Both the position numbers and the translations under genes were made by a program. Shown here in pieces: positions 10,667 to 21,011 of a stretch of 64,000 nt of DNA. Positions within the stretch are counted from its first letter, which is position 1; each line of letters starts with the position of its first letter. Origin of the DNA: Diploptera punctata (lineage: Eukaryota; Arthropoda; Insecta; Blattodea; Blaberidae); assembly GCA_030220185.1 (NCBI GenBank), contig JASPKZ010003414.1, positions 1 through 64,000 on the forward strand, given 5' to 3'. Below the pieces are notes generated by a model, which worked only from the letters and a program-made list of their open reading frames with translations, had not been told where the DNA came from and did no database searches.

Positions 10667-11375
10667 CTAGCTAATATAGCGTTGCTAAATTAATTAAATA
10701 TAAACGGTCAATTAAATTATGTGATAAACGCTGAGATAAACCTAACATGGTGATTGCTACTCAGTTTTTAATTTCGAAATTCAGGTAAACATCTACTTCT
10801 ATATTGTGATGTTTTGCTCGTGTTTTGATAATACCTACTTCGGTTTATTTAAATAGGATATACTGAGTTTCGTAGTGTAACATCGAAAATTGTGACCGGC
10901 AGAAAGATTTTTAAATACTGGTATTTACTTCAGATGAACTCCTATATCTAATAGTTATAGAGGGTCCAATTGTGAATCTATCCAGGGACCCTCTCAAACA
11001 CACACAAAAAATTTAATCAAAATCGGTCCAGTCGTTTAGGCAATTTTTAATTTTGGATTTCGAATAGACATCCATTTCTAATTGTCGGATTTCACTCGAT
11101 TTTGGCTAATACCTACCTCGGTTTATTTTAATACGATACACTGAATTTCCTTTTGAAACATAAAAAAATATGACCGCTAGATCCATTTTTCAATTTTTTC
11201 TTCAACTGAACTCCTACACCTAAAGGCTTTAGAGGGTTCCAATTATGAATCTATACCATGGAGGAACCCTATTAGATACACACAAAACATTTCTTCAAAA
11301 TCGATCCAATCGTTTAGGGGGAGTAGAGTGACAAATACACTTACAGAAGAATTTTATATATATATATATATATGA
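10667..11375 (-). mobile_element. Helitron-like non-autonomous element, copy 2 (diverged family)
   Basis: On the minus strand it starts A|TC at 11375 with TCATATATATATA, then AAAATTCTTCTG, and ends GCAACGCTATATTAGCTAG|T at 10667. That fits the 5'-TC...CTRR-3' and A/T insertion rules of Helitrons. A segment related to GATTGGATCGATTTTGAAG (near 11300) recurs in worn form at about 11030, so the body holds repeated modules. It has no coding capacity. It differs from the 2027/33665/62710 family in sequence but shares the 3' signature. Confidence 0.55.
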
Positions 11376-12036
11376 TTCTAGTCAAATTCGTGCTGAAATA
11401 TGTATGATGTACGCCGTTGAGATGTAAAATACATGCTAGTAAAAAAATTAATTTCGGTCTGAAAAAAACTCCAGATATATTTTAATAATACTTTTTTTAT
11501 TTACAAATGTCCTTATATCATTGTATAATTAAAATTAATTTAAATGAAAAAATATATTTTAACATTCACAGCTGGTTGAAAATATTCCTTCTGATACTGG
11601 TTGGCCGGACTGCAAATGTATTTGAAATTTCAAGCGGTAATTATTGAACGATCTGTTTAATATTCAATCTCTTCTCATGCATTTTAATACTTATTGACAA
11701 TAAAACGAATTATAATTTAACAATTCAATATGCATTTTAATAATGAGAAATTAATTAAATATACCCATCTCAGTTATAACCCAACAAAAATCTGTATAAA
11801 TGTATAATGTGAAACAATTATGTTATTGAGGATTAACATTTTTATAAAAGTACATTTACAGGCTGTTAAAACTTAGATTTAATGTGTATGTTAATTTAAG
11901 TTTAGCGGAGATGCTATTGTTTACGCGTGTTCGCCTTTTTTAAGAGATAGAGAATTCAAATGTAATTTTCTCTTTTTTCACCTATGTTGTTCACATTGAA
12001 ATTCTCTCTGTTTATCTTTGTTTTCTAGAGTTTCAT
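11376..12036. other. Unassigned AT-rich DNA
   Basis: No open frame, terminal repeat or recognisable element fragment seen. Confidence 0.5.
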
Positions 12037-12500
12037 TTGTTTCCGTCAGACCGACCTTATTGTTTATCTATTAATGAAAGCTGTCGGTCCGGTTGCTTGT
12101 TCTTGTTAGTAATTTACTTACTCATAATAACATTATCGTCTCGACCTTCAAATAGTAAGGTCGAGCTCTCTCCACAGTTACGTTTTGTCTCAACACTATC
12201 GTGTCGATCTACAAGCTGTATGGTCGAGCTCTCTCTCTCAAGTTATGTTCTGCTCCATGATGCGAGCAGACCGTCCTGTTTCACCTTCTGAGCAGGCTAT
12301 TTGTTTTGAGTTCTGCTAATCTTTCAGCAGATCGTTCCTGTTTCATTCGAGCAAGCTATAATGTTACTTTGAAGCAGAGTTCTACATAAATGCTTGATGA
12401 GCTGGTCGAGCTATCTGTACGCTACATTCTACAAGTTGAGTCCTGTCCTCGCTACAAGCAGGCCGCTCCTGTTCTATTAGAGCAGGGTGCTTCATCATTT
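12037..12500. repeat. Degenerate tandem array, ~62-bp period
   Basis: Six to seven diverged units. The best pair is 12130-12190 and 12195-12255, both reading TATCGT-TCGA...GGTCGAGCTCTCT. Later units carry GCAG-CCG-TCCTGTT and GAGCAGG. Several units can fold into hairpins, for example CTCGACCTT at 12140-12148 with AAGGTCGAG at 12157-12165. An 84-codon frame at 12037-12291 follows from the repeat and has no recognisable domain. Confidence 0.6.
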
Positions 12501-13822
12501 TTCAAAATACTATTAAAATGTATTACCTCAAGAAAACGTGCACTTCTGCTAGTCTACGTGAATTAGTGAACAATATTCAAGAAGCAATAGTGAAAAGATT
12601 TATATTAGAAACAGCCGCCAGACTTCAACTTTAGCTGCGCAAATTTGTTAATCACAGCGACTACTACTACTACAGGACATCGTATCCCAATGGCAATTGA
12701 AAATACCGGGAAAAATTAAAAATGTGTTGAAATCCAACACAGGCAAATAATTATTTAAATTGTTGAGAAAAATATATTTTCTAAAATATGCTATAGACCT
12801 ATTTTCAATAACGAATTGGTTAAATATATTTAGGTTGTTTACACAAAATTACACTTACAGATTCTGGATCAGTACTTAACCTTGCTATATCGCGAAACAG
12901 TAAATTTTCAAACTAAGAGTATTCGAAAAAACTTACTAATCTGAATTATATGACGATCAAAACGCAGAAAGTTTCGAATATTGAGAGAAAAAGTATTGAG
13001 AAAATCCGTAATTGACAATGTTGAGCTAATTTTGACAATGTTATTTATTCCAAGATATTAAGAAGGACCGTCCATGTACCTTGAGTGAATGGTTAATAGA
13101 AATGTTCTATTTTTTTGTTGGGAAAATTTGAGATAAAAATCTGGGGAAGACCTAGCCATAAGCGGGATGTTAGCATTCGATTGGAACTTAGGGAAGGGGA
13201 CCTAAGTGAGTTGAGAACTGAACCTATGGATTCCATATGCTACTGTGTCGGATAGCTATATTATAACGATGTTTGCAAATATGTAAAAATCTCACTCAAG
13301 TCTATTATATTTAAAGAAAAATCACAAAGTAAATAATGACTTTTTTTTACCGAATCTACAGAACGCTTATAGTTGGCGCATTCTATGCTTACGTTTTAAC
13401 TGAGAGAAACATATTGTATTAAATAAATAAAAATATGTAAAGATAAACTGAATATTGTAATAAAAATTTAAATAATAATTTTTACTATTTCAGAAATTTT
13501 CTACAATAAAATGAGTTTTCGTCACACTGAAGAATTACGCCTTCTTCCGTTGTAGCGGTTCTGAACAGCCTCACCTGTAAGTGACAGTTCACTCATACGT
13601 TCTCTAAAAATAATAACATAATAGACTATTGTATTCGGAGTCAGCAGATAAGAACCTATACCCTGCTCCTTTTGCTGGTGATTGGATCAGCCCCGAAAGG
13701 CCTACAAATAATCATTGGTTTAAAAAGTTGATGAGACGGACCTATTAGGTAACAATTTTATAATTGTTTATTATAATTTTAATCATAGCGAATATATAAT
13801 AAAGGCCAATACGCACACACTC
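12501..13822. other. Unassigned AT-rich DNA
   Basis: No recognisable coding sequence. A short stretch near 12540-12610 reads TSASLRELVNNIQEAIV and could be a scrap of DDE transposase C-terminus, but it is too short to call. The rest shows no element ends. Confidence 0.4.
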
Positions 13823-14386
13823 CTGTAAAGCTACTATATCCTAGGGTGATTTATCTAATTCCTGCGTTAATATCTCTAGCGCCCCGCTATTGTATAAAGT
13901 CTTAACATTCCATGTTCCTAGGAACATGTCCCATGAAATTGGGACTGGGAGTAAATATCCACAAAACTAAATGTCACACACAGAAATACACCGTAGCATA
14001 ATGCAAAGAATCGTGACTACCTTCTCCTGGTAATCTAACGTCCTGTAAGGCTACTATAGCCTAGGGTGATTTATCTAATTCCTGCGTTAATATCTCTAGC
14101 GCCCCGCTATTGTATAAAGTCCTAGGAACATGTCCCTGTGTTTGAGCTTTTGGAATGGGTTCCCAGAAGTAGTCCCCGGCCGGAGAACCGATAGAGGTTC
14201 TATTTTACCTCCGGAGAATTTTACCCCTGTGGAATCCATGTCCGCGTTTCTTGACGGTTGCATTTTTACGGTGAAAGATCGTCACTCCTTTGACCGAGCT
14301 ATTCTTTTGTCTGGCTTCTCCCTTCGACCTGACCGGCATGGGTAACCCTTTCGGCAGCAATGCTACCGCCGACATAGCTCTCGGGG

Positions 14387-14391
<5 letters not shown>
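13823..14391 (-). mobile_element. LINE-A 5' end, with a partial internal duplication
   Basis: Minus-strand reading from about 14391 down gives MTPRAMSAVALLPKG, then VKGVTIFHRKNATVKKRG, and on to the endonuclease start GTWNVKTLYNSGALEILTQE and DIVALQ. The endonuclease-start block occurs twice, at 14041-14136 and 13823-13931, separated by about 109 bases of other sequence. The rest of the element is missing. This is the only other place besides 7326 where the 5' end of LINE-A is seen. Confidence 0.7.

Positions 14392-14423
<32 letters not shown>
14392..14423. repeat. (TA)n microsatellite
   Basis: Sixteen or so TA units lying inside, or just upstream of, the 5' leader of the LINE-A copy. Confidence 0.95.
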
Positions 14424-14424
<1 letters not shown>

Positions 14425-14559
14425 TTTATGGCAACAGATGGACTTTGAACGTCTCCCCAAATGAGTGACGAGCTCAACCCAGCGCCTGCTTCGAGACAAC
14501 ACAACATAAGATATGCACATTCATACTATACATGGCGACTGTGATAAGTATGATGGTGA

Positions 14560-14716
14560 AATTACGTTATTGTGATGTGTGGACCTTAACATTGTTGACA
14601 TTTGTATCACAGGTGAGAAAAACCACGAAAAAGAGCTAAGGAAACTATTCCAACCGGGGATCGAATTCGGTCCCGCTGCTCACTAGGCAGCGACGCTACC
14701 CCTAGATGACAGTGGT
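14560..14716 (-). mobile_element. SINE-1, partial copy
   Basis: The minus strand begins with a tRNA-like head (ATCTAGGGGTAGCGTCG for the A box; TTCGATCCCCGG for the B box) and continues into the SINE-1 central domain (TTTTTCTCACCTGTGATACAAATGTCA). The same order is seen at 18203-18536. The 3' part is missing. Confidence 0.65.
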
Positions 14717-15115
14717 AGACACGTCATACCTCAGCCGTAAAATGTCATTTTAAATACTTGTATCATAAATAAGTATTACGGATTTGCACATTTCGATCGC
14801 ATCGTAAAAGCAGGAAACGGGATTTCTTAACGACATACTGTATCTGAGAAGAAACCCATCGTAGTTTGGCTTCACCGCAGATCCTAGGGGGGCGGAGAAA
14901 ATTTACACAACCAAGATTTTTCCCTTCGATTACATGAATCACAACAAACACTCTACCAACACATTAATGCAAATCACCTTGACACGTATTGCAGTTCTTT
15001 AACGCTTCTCCGCAGAACTCAGTGCGGCAGAACGTTGGCGTCTATCTTTCCTTCTCAACCAGTCCATCCTAATGTCTGGATTGTATCTACGTATCACGTA
15101 TGGTGTGTAGTGTTT
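14717..15115. other. Unassigned DNA
   Basis: Small frames exist on the minus strand (for example 14763-14951) but match nothing I recognise. No element ends seen before the family M terminus at 15116. Confidence 0.4.
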
Positions 15116-15616
15116 ATCATAAATAATGCCACGAGTGATTTCTAATTTATCTAGACTATTTAACTCATGACCCAAATGGGAGTGAATGACCAATCACATT
15201 TCAATGATTTTTTATTTACAACCAATCACAGTCGTGTTTCGCCTATAATTTACCAACTAAAGTTTATCATAATAAAGAAAGCACCCCCTTTGTAACATTC
15301 TGAATAGGTCATAGCATTATTTTGCAGTGACTGACTCTATAAGAAATACGGCTACAAGATTGTATACATAGTGCATGGATGTCAACAAGTAACGCATGCG
15401 AGAGTTAATATAAAAACCTTTGTAGTAATTGATTATACCACTAAAGAATGAAACCATTATTTGCACTTTCTTAAATGTATTTTGTTCCTAGATAGTAACA
15501 TTCCAGAAAAATATAATTGTCCTATTTACATCATACGACATCAGAAATGAATTAACATAAAGTTTGATGTGCTTCATTTTTTCTCCATTGGAGTGCATTC
15601 TTACAATGTTGCGTTC

Positions 15617-15909
15617 TTCTTCTTCTTAAACTTAATTTGTAGGATTTTCATCCTGTTTGTTTCCAAAATCACTCCTCGGAGGAAGACGTTGGGGATAGGG
15701 TTCGTTAGTCCTGAAAGATAACCCATTTAGGAGAGACAACTCCGAAATAGGCTGAGCTCTGGAGCTGGGTGAAGGCAATCGACCTAGGGAGGAAACCCCG
15801 AATAGTAAACCCGCCATGAAAACGGGCTAGCCACCCACTTCAAGTGTATCTGACACATTGCTCGCAGTCCCAAGGATCAAGACTCGAATAAAAGACGGAA
15901 ACAAAAAAA
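15617..15909 (-). mobile_element. Short retroposon inserted in family M copy a
   Basis: Bounded by an exact 12-bp target duplication, AATGTTGCGTTC, at 15605-15616 and 15910-15921. The left edge is (TTC)n and the right edge an A-run, so orientation is ambiguous. Read on the minus strand it ends in (GAA)n like LINE-B tails and carries a 61-codon frame (15632-15817) starting MAGLLFGVSSLGRLPSP, so minus is preferred. It may be an internally deleted LINE or a LINE-derived SINE. Confidence 0.75.
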
Positions 15910-16045
15910 AATGTTGCGTTCCTTTCGCAATAAATAATGATCTGGTTGCAGTGATGAACAAAAGAAGCAAATGAAGCGTACCAATCGTTTCTCATTTGTT
16001 TTCAAACATCGCCGTTTACTTACTTACTCACTGGCACTATCGAAC

Positions 16046-16471
16046 CTATAGGTTCATGGCCGCGCGGACATAAGTTCTCCATACATCACTATCCTGAGCT
16101 AATGCTTTCCAATCATTCCCTGTATAATCTACTTTCCTCAAATCATAGTTAATGTTATTCTCCCACCTCATTCTTGGTCTACCAACTGGACGTTTTCCTT
16201 CTGGCTTTCCTACAAGAAGCTTCCATGCAAGTCTTTCATTCCCCATACGTGCAACATGTTCTGCCCATCGCAGTCTCCGAGACTTAACTGTTCTTATTAT
16301 ATCTGGCTTCCTATAAAGACAATGTAGTTCGTTGTTATGTAGTCTTCTCCATTCACCTGTCTGTTCATCTCTCTTTGGTCCAAAAATTTTTCTAAGTACT
16401 TTATTCTCAAATACTTGTAATCTTCTTTCCTCCCTTAAAGTAAGAGTCCATGTTTCGCACCCATATAACAT
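16046..16471 (-). pseudogene. LINE-A C-terminal domain fragment
   Basis: A 141-codon open stretch beginning MLYGCETWTLTLREERRLQ and running through RRLRWAEHVARMGNERLAW, the basic KPEGKRPVGRPRMRWE and DVWRTYVRAAMNL. Closely similar to 3677-4189. Confidence 0.85.
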
Positions 16472-16505
16472 AACTGGTAGAATAACAGTTTTATATATTT
16501 TCAGT

Positions 16506-16979
16506 TTAACGTTTTTTGAAAGGAGTTTGGGACATCAAGAGTCTCTGCAATGCATAATAGCACGCATTTCCAGAATAGAACCTATGTTTAATTGCTTTGT
16601 GCATCTCATTCCTATTTGTGATTATTGTTCCTAGGTATTTGAATTCAGCCACTTCCTCAAAATTTCCCTCAATTGTCATTAGCTGTCCATTTCCAATATA
16701 TAATGAATTTATACATGTGAGCATATATTTAGTTTTATTGATATTTACTTCCAGTCCTAATTTCTTAGTGTTACTCAATAGCGTGTGCGTGTTGTCCTCT
16801 AGTATCTCCTCGCTATCGGCCAATAACGCTACATTATCTGCATAAAATAACAGCTTATTAATACCATTGAGTTGTAGGCCTTCCTTATTCTCTAAAGAGT
16901 TAATGGCATGCTCTAGTACAAAATTAAATAATAGAGGAGATAGTTCATCTCCCTGCTTCAACCTCATTCTGGATTTCAA
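16506..16979 (-). pseudogene. LINE-A reverse transcriptase palm fragment, YADN variant
   Basis: A 157-codon open stretch. It shows QGDELSPLLFNFVLEHAI (residue 9 on), the active-site box as YADNVALLAD (the second Asp of YADD replaced by Asn), NINKTKYM, and YLGTIITNRNEM. The Asn substitution would abolish polymerisation. The piece is colinear with 4221-4676. Confidence 0.87.
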
Positions 16980-17217
16980 AAGTGTCCGAAAACTGTTTGC
17001 CTACACGCACCCTATTCTTTGTGCCATTTAGACACATTCGTATAAGTCTAACTAACTTTTTAGGAATTCCGAACTCCAGCAGGATACTATATAACTTCTC
17101 CCTCTTAATTGAATCATATGCTTTTTTGAAGTCTACATATAGTTGATGTACAGTACCATTATATTCCCATTTCTTTTCTAAAATCTGTCTTATGCTAAAA
17201 ATCTGATCTGTTGTAGA

Positions 17218-17460
17218 TCAGTTTCTTCTAAATGCACATTGATGATCTCCTAGAATGTCATCAATGTAAGGAGTAAGTCTGCTTACTAATATATTTGTAA
17301 GAATTTTGTACGAAGTTGAAAGTAATGAGATGCCCCTGTAGTTGTTGCAATCAGTTTTATCTCCTTTCTTATAAATTGGTACGATAATTGATTCCTTCCA
17401 TTCATCTGGAAGAGCTTCTTTTTCACAAATCATACTAAGCAACCAGTGTATCCTGTCCAT
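17218..17460 (-). pseudogene. LINE-A reverse transcriptase finger fragment
   Basis: An 80-codon piece with the early RT motifs: PDEWKESIIVPIYKKGDKTD, NNYRGISLLSTSYKILTNIL and LVSRLTPYIDDILGDHQ, ending at the FRRN motif (usually GFRxxRS). Frameshifted relative to the palm fragment downstream. Confidence 0.85.
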
Positions 17461-17505
17461 AAATTTTTCTCCCCCTGATTTTATCAGTTCTGCTGGGATC
17501 TCATC

Positions 17506-17799
17506 TTAACCTGATGCTTTATACATCTTCAATTTTTCAATCACCATTTCAACCTCTAATGCACTTGGTTCTGCGACTAGCATTTCTGCTGTCTGTAAAT
17601 TATTCTCCTCAATGTCCTGTTCTGTATGTACATTTAATAGCTGATTAAAGTAACTTTTCCATCTATTTAATATACTCCTGGAATCTGCAATCATATCCCC
17701 CTTTTCATCCCGAATTATGTTTGTTCTAGCCTGAAATCCTTTCTTCTCTATACTAATTCCCTTATATAATTCTCTAATGTTCCTATTTTTTGCGATCAT
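17506..17799 (-). pseudogene. LINE-A linker between endonuclease and RT
   Basis: A 97-codon open stretch upstream of the RT fingers, reading IRELYKGISIEKKGFQARTN, SILNRWKSYFNQLLNVH and EVEMVIEKLKMYKASG. This WKxYFxxLLN pattern precedes the reverse transcriptase in many insect LINEs. It is separated from the next piece by a stop near 17506. Confidence 0.75.
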
Positions 17800-18026
17800 T
17801 TCAAGATCATTAATCTACATCGCCGTTTACATTAAATATATAAATATTTTAAAATAACTATATTTAAATAATGATTTGTGAGTAATCAGCTTAATTTTAT
17901 TCGTTAAATAGTTCTAACAAATGCCACTCTTGATTTCCACATTATCTAGATAAATTCACTCATCACTTCCTGAGACGTGAATTTATCGATAATTTGGAAA
18001 TCACTCGTGGCATTGCTTATGGGAAT

Positions 18027-19097
18027 TTGGAAATCAAGTGTGGCATTTGTTAGGACTATTTAACGAATAAAATTAAGCTGTTTACTAACAAATCATTATT
18101 TGCAGTGGGAAACAAGTGAAATATAACGTTTCTCATTTGTTTTCAAACATCACCATTTACATTAAATATATACATGTTTTAAAATATTCATATATTTAAT
18201 GTCCACCGCTGTGGTCTCGAAGTAGCGTACTGCCTTGTCACATATCGGGCCCGTGTTCGATCACCGGTCAGGCAGTTTTGCTGGGTGAGGTTTTTATCTG
18301 GGTTTTTCCTCACCTGTAAGACAAATGTCAGGAAAACTTTAAGGTCCAAACGGTCCCCGAAATCATATGGTCATATTCGTCATCATCCTTATCATTATCA
18401 TCATCCTTCACCGGTGTGGAAAACAACGGGAAGCTACCACACCTACAATTCCCTAGTAAAGGTGCAAGCATAGCATGAAAATGCTATGATTGCAGTGAAA
18501 GACCTGCCTTCGGGCAGAATTACTATGGATGGATGGATATATTTAATGTAAATATTTTTAAAATATTTATATATTTAATGTAAATGGCGATGTTTGAAAA
18601 CAAATGAGAAACGTTATATTTCACTTGTTCTCACTGCAACCAGATCATATTATTCATTGCCAAAGGATCGCAATATTGTAAGAATGCATCTTAGTGGAGA
18701 AAAAATTGTATATTAATTAATTCGTGATGTCCTATGATGTAAATATGTCAATTATATTTTTCTTGAACGTTATTACCTGGGAAAAAATACGTTTAAGAAA
18801 GTACACCAGTGTTTTCTTGTTATGGTATAATCGATTGCTACAAATGTTTTTATATTATCTCCCGCAACCACGATAAGGTTACATTCGTGCATTATATATA
18901 CAATCTGGTAGCCACATGCAATCACTGTAAAATAATGCTATGACCTATTCAGAATGTTAAAAAAGAAGGAGCTTGATTTTACAGTGATAAAATTAAACTG
19001 ATAAAATCGAGGCGAAAAACGACTGTGATTGGTTGTAAATCAAACATCATTGAAATGTGATTTGTCATTGACTCCCATTTGGGGCATGAGTTAAATT
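18027..19097 (-). mobile_element. Family M DNA element, copy b, split by a SINE
   Basis: An inverse copy of family M placed directly against the right end of copy a, so the two lie tail to tail. It opens with half of the terminal hairpin (GGAAATCAAGTGTGGCAT) and runs to about 19097, where the CCCATTTGGGGCATGAG motif matches copy a near 15175. The SINE-1 at 18203-18536 interrupts it. The outer terminus is missing. Confidence 0.75.
18203..18536 (+). mobile_element. SINE-1, full-length copy with 13-bp target duplication
   Basis: ATATATTTAATGT flanks it exactly (18190-18202 and 18537-18549). The 5' head is tRNA-like (GTGGTCTCGAAGTAGCG for the A box, GTTCGATCACC for the B box). It is followed by a conserved middle (TTTCCTCACCTGTAAGACAA) and a 3' region ending in ATGG repeats. 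It has no coding capacity; it would be transcribed by RNA polymerase III and mobilised by a LINE in trans. 334 bp. Confidence 0.88.
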
Positions 19098-19539
19098 GTA
19101 ACCTGAAAAGTCAATGTATAATTCTATAACATGTCTCATTCCAGTACTGTTACTTTTTAGGCGTAAGATGGAACATTACAGTATAGTAAAAACAGTAAGT
19201 TTCAGAAAAAGGACTCAAATGTCTAATTTATGAATAAATAAATTAATAATAGTTGAATGCAGGCTTTCACGTTCGGTAATGATAGTGTTAAATGATTCCG
19301 AGCTACGTGGCCGTGGTCCATTTCTGGTGAACACATAGCTCGGATGCATTTAATAAATAAGCTATGGTAATTGTTACGATCTTCTTTCTCGCGACAGTAG
19401 CAAGTTTTGAAAGATCTTTTATTAATTTTTGATCCTACCTACAAAATGAATAACTTCCCCAACTCGCAGCTATCGCGAGAAAGAAGATCAGACGGCCCTG
19501 CAACTACTAACTAAGTGCTCTAATTTTGCGAACGAAAGA
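19098..19539. other. Unassigned DNA with a 112-bp inverted-repeat structure
   Basis: GATCTTCTTTCTCGCGA at 19378-19394 is repeated inverted without mismatch at 19473-19489. With mismatches the arms extend to 29 bases (19378-19406 and 19461-19489) around a 54-base loop. Just upstream, TCCGAGCTA and TAGCTCGGA (about 19296-19342) form another inverted pair. No gene seen. Confidence 0.6.
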
Positions 19540-19962
19540 GGAAGAAAGAAGAATACGAGTATTTGAGAATAAAGTTCTTAGGATATTTTTGGACCAAAGA
19601 GAGATGAACAGACAGGTGAATGGAGAATACTACATAACAGTGGACTACATGGTGTTTATTGAAAGCCAGATATAATGAGAGCAATTAAGTCTCGGTAGAC
19701 TGCGATGGGCAGGACATGTGGCACGAATGGGGAATAAAAGACGTACATGATAGCGTCTTGTAAGAAACCCAGTAGGAAAACGCCCAGTTGATAGACCAAG
19801 AATGAGGTGGGAGAATATCATTGACCATGATTAGAGGGAAGTATATTAAACAGGGAATGATTAGAAAACATTAGCTCAGGATAGGGATGTATGGGCACCT
19901 TATGTACGCGCTGCTTTGAACCTACGGATTGGATAATGCCAGTGAGTTAGTTAGTTTGTAAA
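19540..19962 (+). mobile_element. LINE-A 3' end, decayed
   Basis: Matches the C-terminal third of LINE-A from the region encoding LQVFENKVL to the family end (TGCCAGTGAGTTAGTTAGTT), with many stops. No open frame remains. Confidence 0.75.
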
Positions 19963-20703
19963 TACTGATTACTTTCGATTGGCTTAGTTTAGTTGTGACG
20001 TGAAAGGCAAACGTCACACTGAATACTCAGGTCTCAAGTTTCTGTGGTTTTAATACTGTTTGGTTATCTATTGAATTTCGTTCTGGAATGAATTTGAAAT
20101 TGCTATATCATATCCTGAATGTAGCTCGGATTTTATTAAAATAAGAATGATATACTGTTACCGAATATCTCATAAATAAAGATTACCATGCAAAAGAGAA
20201 AATTTTTCGCCGCTGTCAAAGAGAAGAGATTTTTTTGCTGGATAAGTAAGCAACATAGCGGAAATGAGAGGCTGGATATGTGTCAACTTGTCAAATAGGG
20301 TTACAATGGTTTTGAAATTTTTGTAAATACAAACTGTTGGCTGGGTCCATCACATTTCAATTAAAATGATAATAGGCCTCGAGCCTCAATCAAAACACGA
20401 CTGGATGCACTCTTTTATCAGCAGACACACATTATCGCAAAGCACCAAACTGAAAAATATTACTCCAATAAAAATGCCTCTCTTTCCAGAAGGATTTTTT
20501 TATAACCTTGTTCTTATAAATATAATGTCTGAAATAATTTTAAAAAATACTTACATATTTTAAAATATTTTCAGAGAGTAGGCTACATTTAATTCACTTA
20601 TGATGCAATAATATAACTTTTAATACACGGGGGAATTACCGTACACCCTTCGACCAAAAAGTGAGTCATCTCTTGAACGCACATTTCTTCTAAGTCATAC
20701 TCG

Positions 20704-20770
20704 GCACAGCGCTGGGTTCAAACTAGGAAACTAGTCATAATTGTGCAGTCCCTGAGCTACTGTGTTATGT
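20704..20770 (-). mobile_element. tRNA-like sequence (SINE head or tRNA pseudogene)
   Basis: The minus strand shows AGTAGCTCAGGGACTG (A-box-like) and AGTTTGAACCCAGC (B-box-like) at tRNA spacing. The cloverleaf is poor. It is divergent to the plus-strand tRNA-like unit at 20797. Confidence 0.4.
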
Positions 20771-20796
20771 GGCATGAACTGAAGACTCTTCTACGT

Positions 20797-20883
20797 GTCC
20801 AGATAGCTCAGAGGTAAAGCACGCGGTCACTGGTTCTGTTAATAAAGATCGCAGTTTCGCGTATTCAATTACGCAGTTTTTTT
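20797..20883 (+). ncRNA. tRNA-like Pol III cassette with T7 terminator
   Basis: An A-box-like AGATAGCTCAGAGGTAAAGC and a B-box-like GTATTCAATTAC inside a GCGTA/TACGC stem, followed at once by seven T (20877-20883). The acceptor stem does not pair convincingly, so it is not a working tRNA. The box spacing and the abutting T-run suggest a short Pol III unit or tRNA fossil. Confidence 0.4.
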
Positions 20884-21011
20884 CGTGATATTTGTATTAA
20901 AACGTTTTATGAATTAAATACATTTTATTTCGACATTTGAATTAATCTATACCTTTTAGGTTCATATTTTTTTTATACCGTTGAGGTTATAACAATGTTA
21001 AATTATATATT

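Larger units (their letters stand above)
16020..17816 (-). mobile_element. LINE-A, longest copy, with 14-bp target duplication
   Basis: A minus-strand non-LTR retrotransposon inserted in family M copy a. The 14-bp sequence ACATCGCCGTTTAC flanks it exactly (16006-16019 and 17817-17830). It runs from the linker before the reverse transcriptase (5' truncated at 17816) to the family 3' end (CCAGTGAGTAAGTA). Open pieces lie at 17506-17799, 17218-17460, 16506-16979 and 16046-16471, with frameshifts and stops between. The endonuclease is absent. Confidence 0.92.
15116..18026 (+). mobile_element. Family M DNA element, copy a, split by two retroposons
   Basis: Starts near 15116 with ATCATAAATAATGCCACGAG and ends near 18026 with the inverse, CTCGTGGCATTGCTTAT. 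Removing the insertions at 15617-15909 and 16020-17816 (each with one copy of its target duplication) leaves roughly 0.8 kb, matching copies c, d and e. The right end is a hairpin: ATGCCACTCTTGATTTCC on one side, GGAAATCACTCGTGGCAT on the other, and an inner GATAAATTCAC/GTGAATTTATC stem. No transposase. This is a MITE-like non-autonomous element. Confidence 0.8.

Noticed and set aside
12037..12291. 84-codon Ser/Leu-rich gene
   Set aside because: It is produced by the worn ~62-bp repeat and has no conserved domain or start context.
14299..14520. 73-codon minus-strand frame with a Tyr-Ile run
   Set aside because: The run comes from the (TA)n tract, and the frame differs from the LINE-A leader frame.
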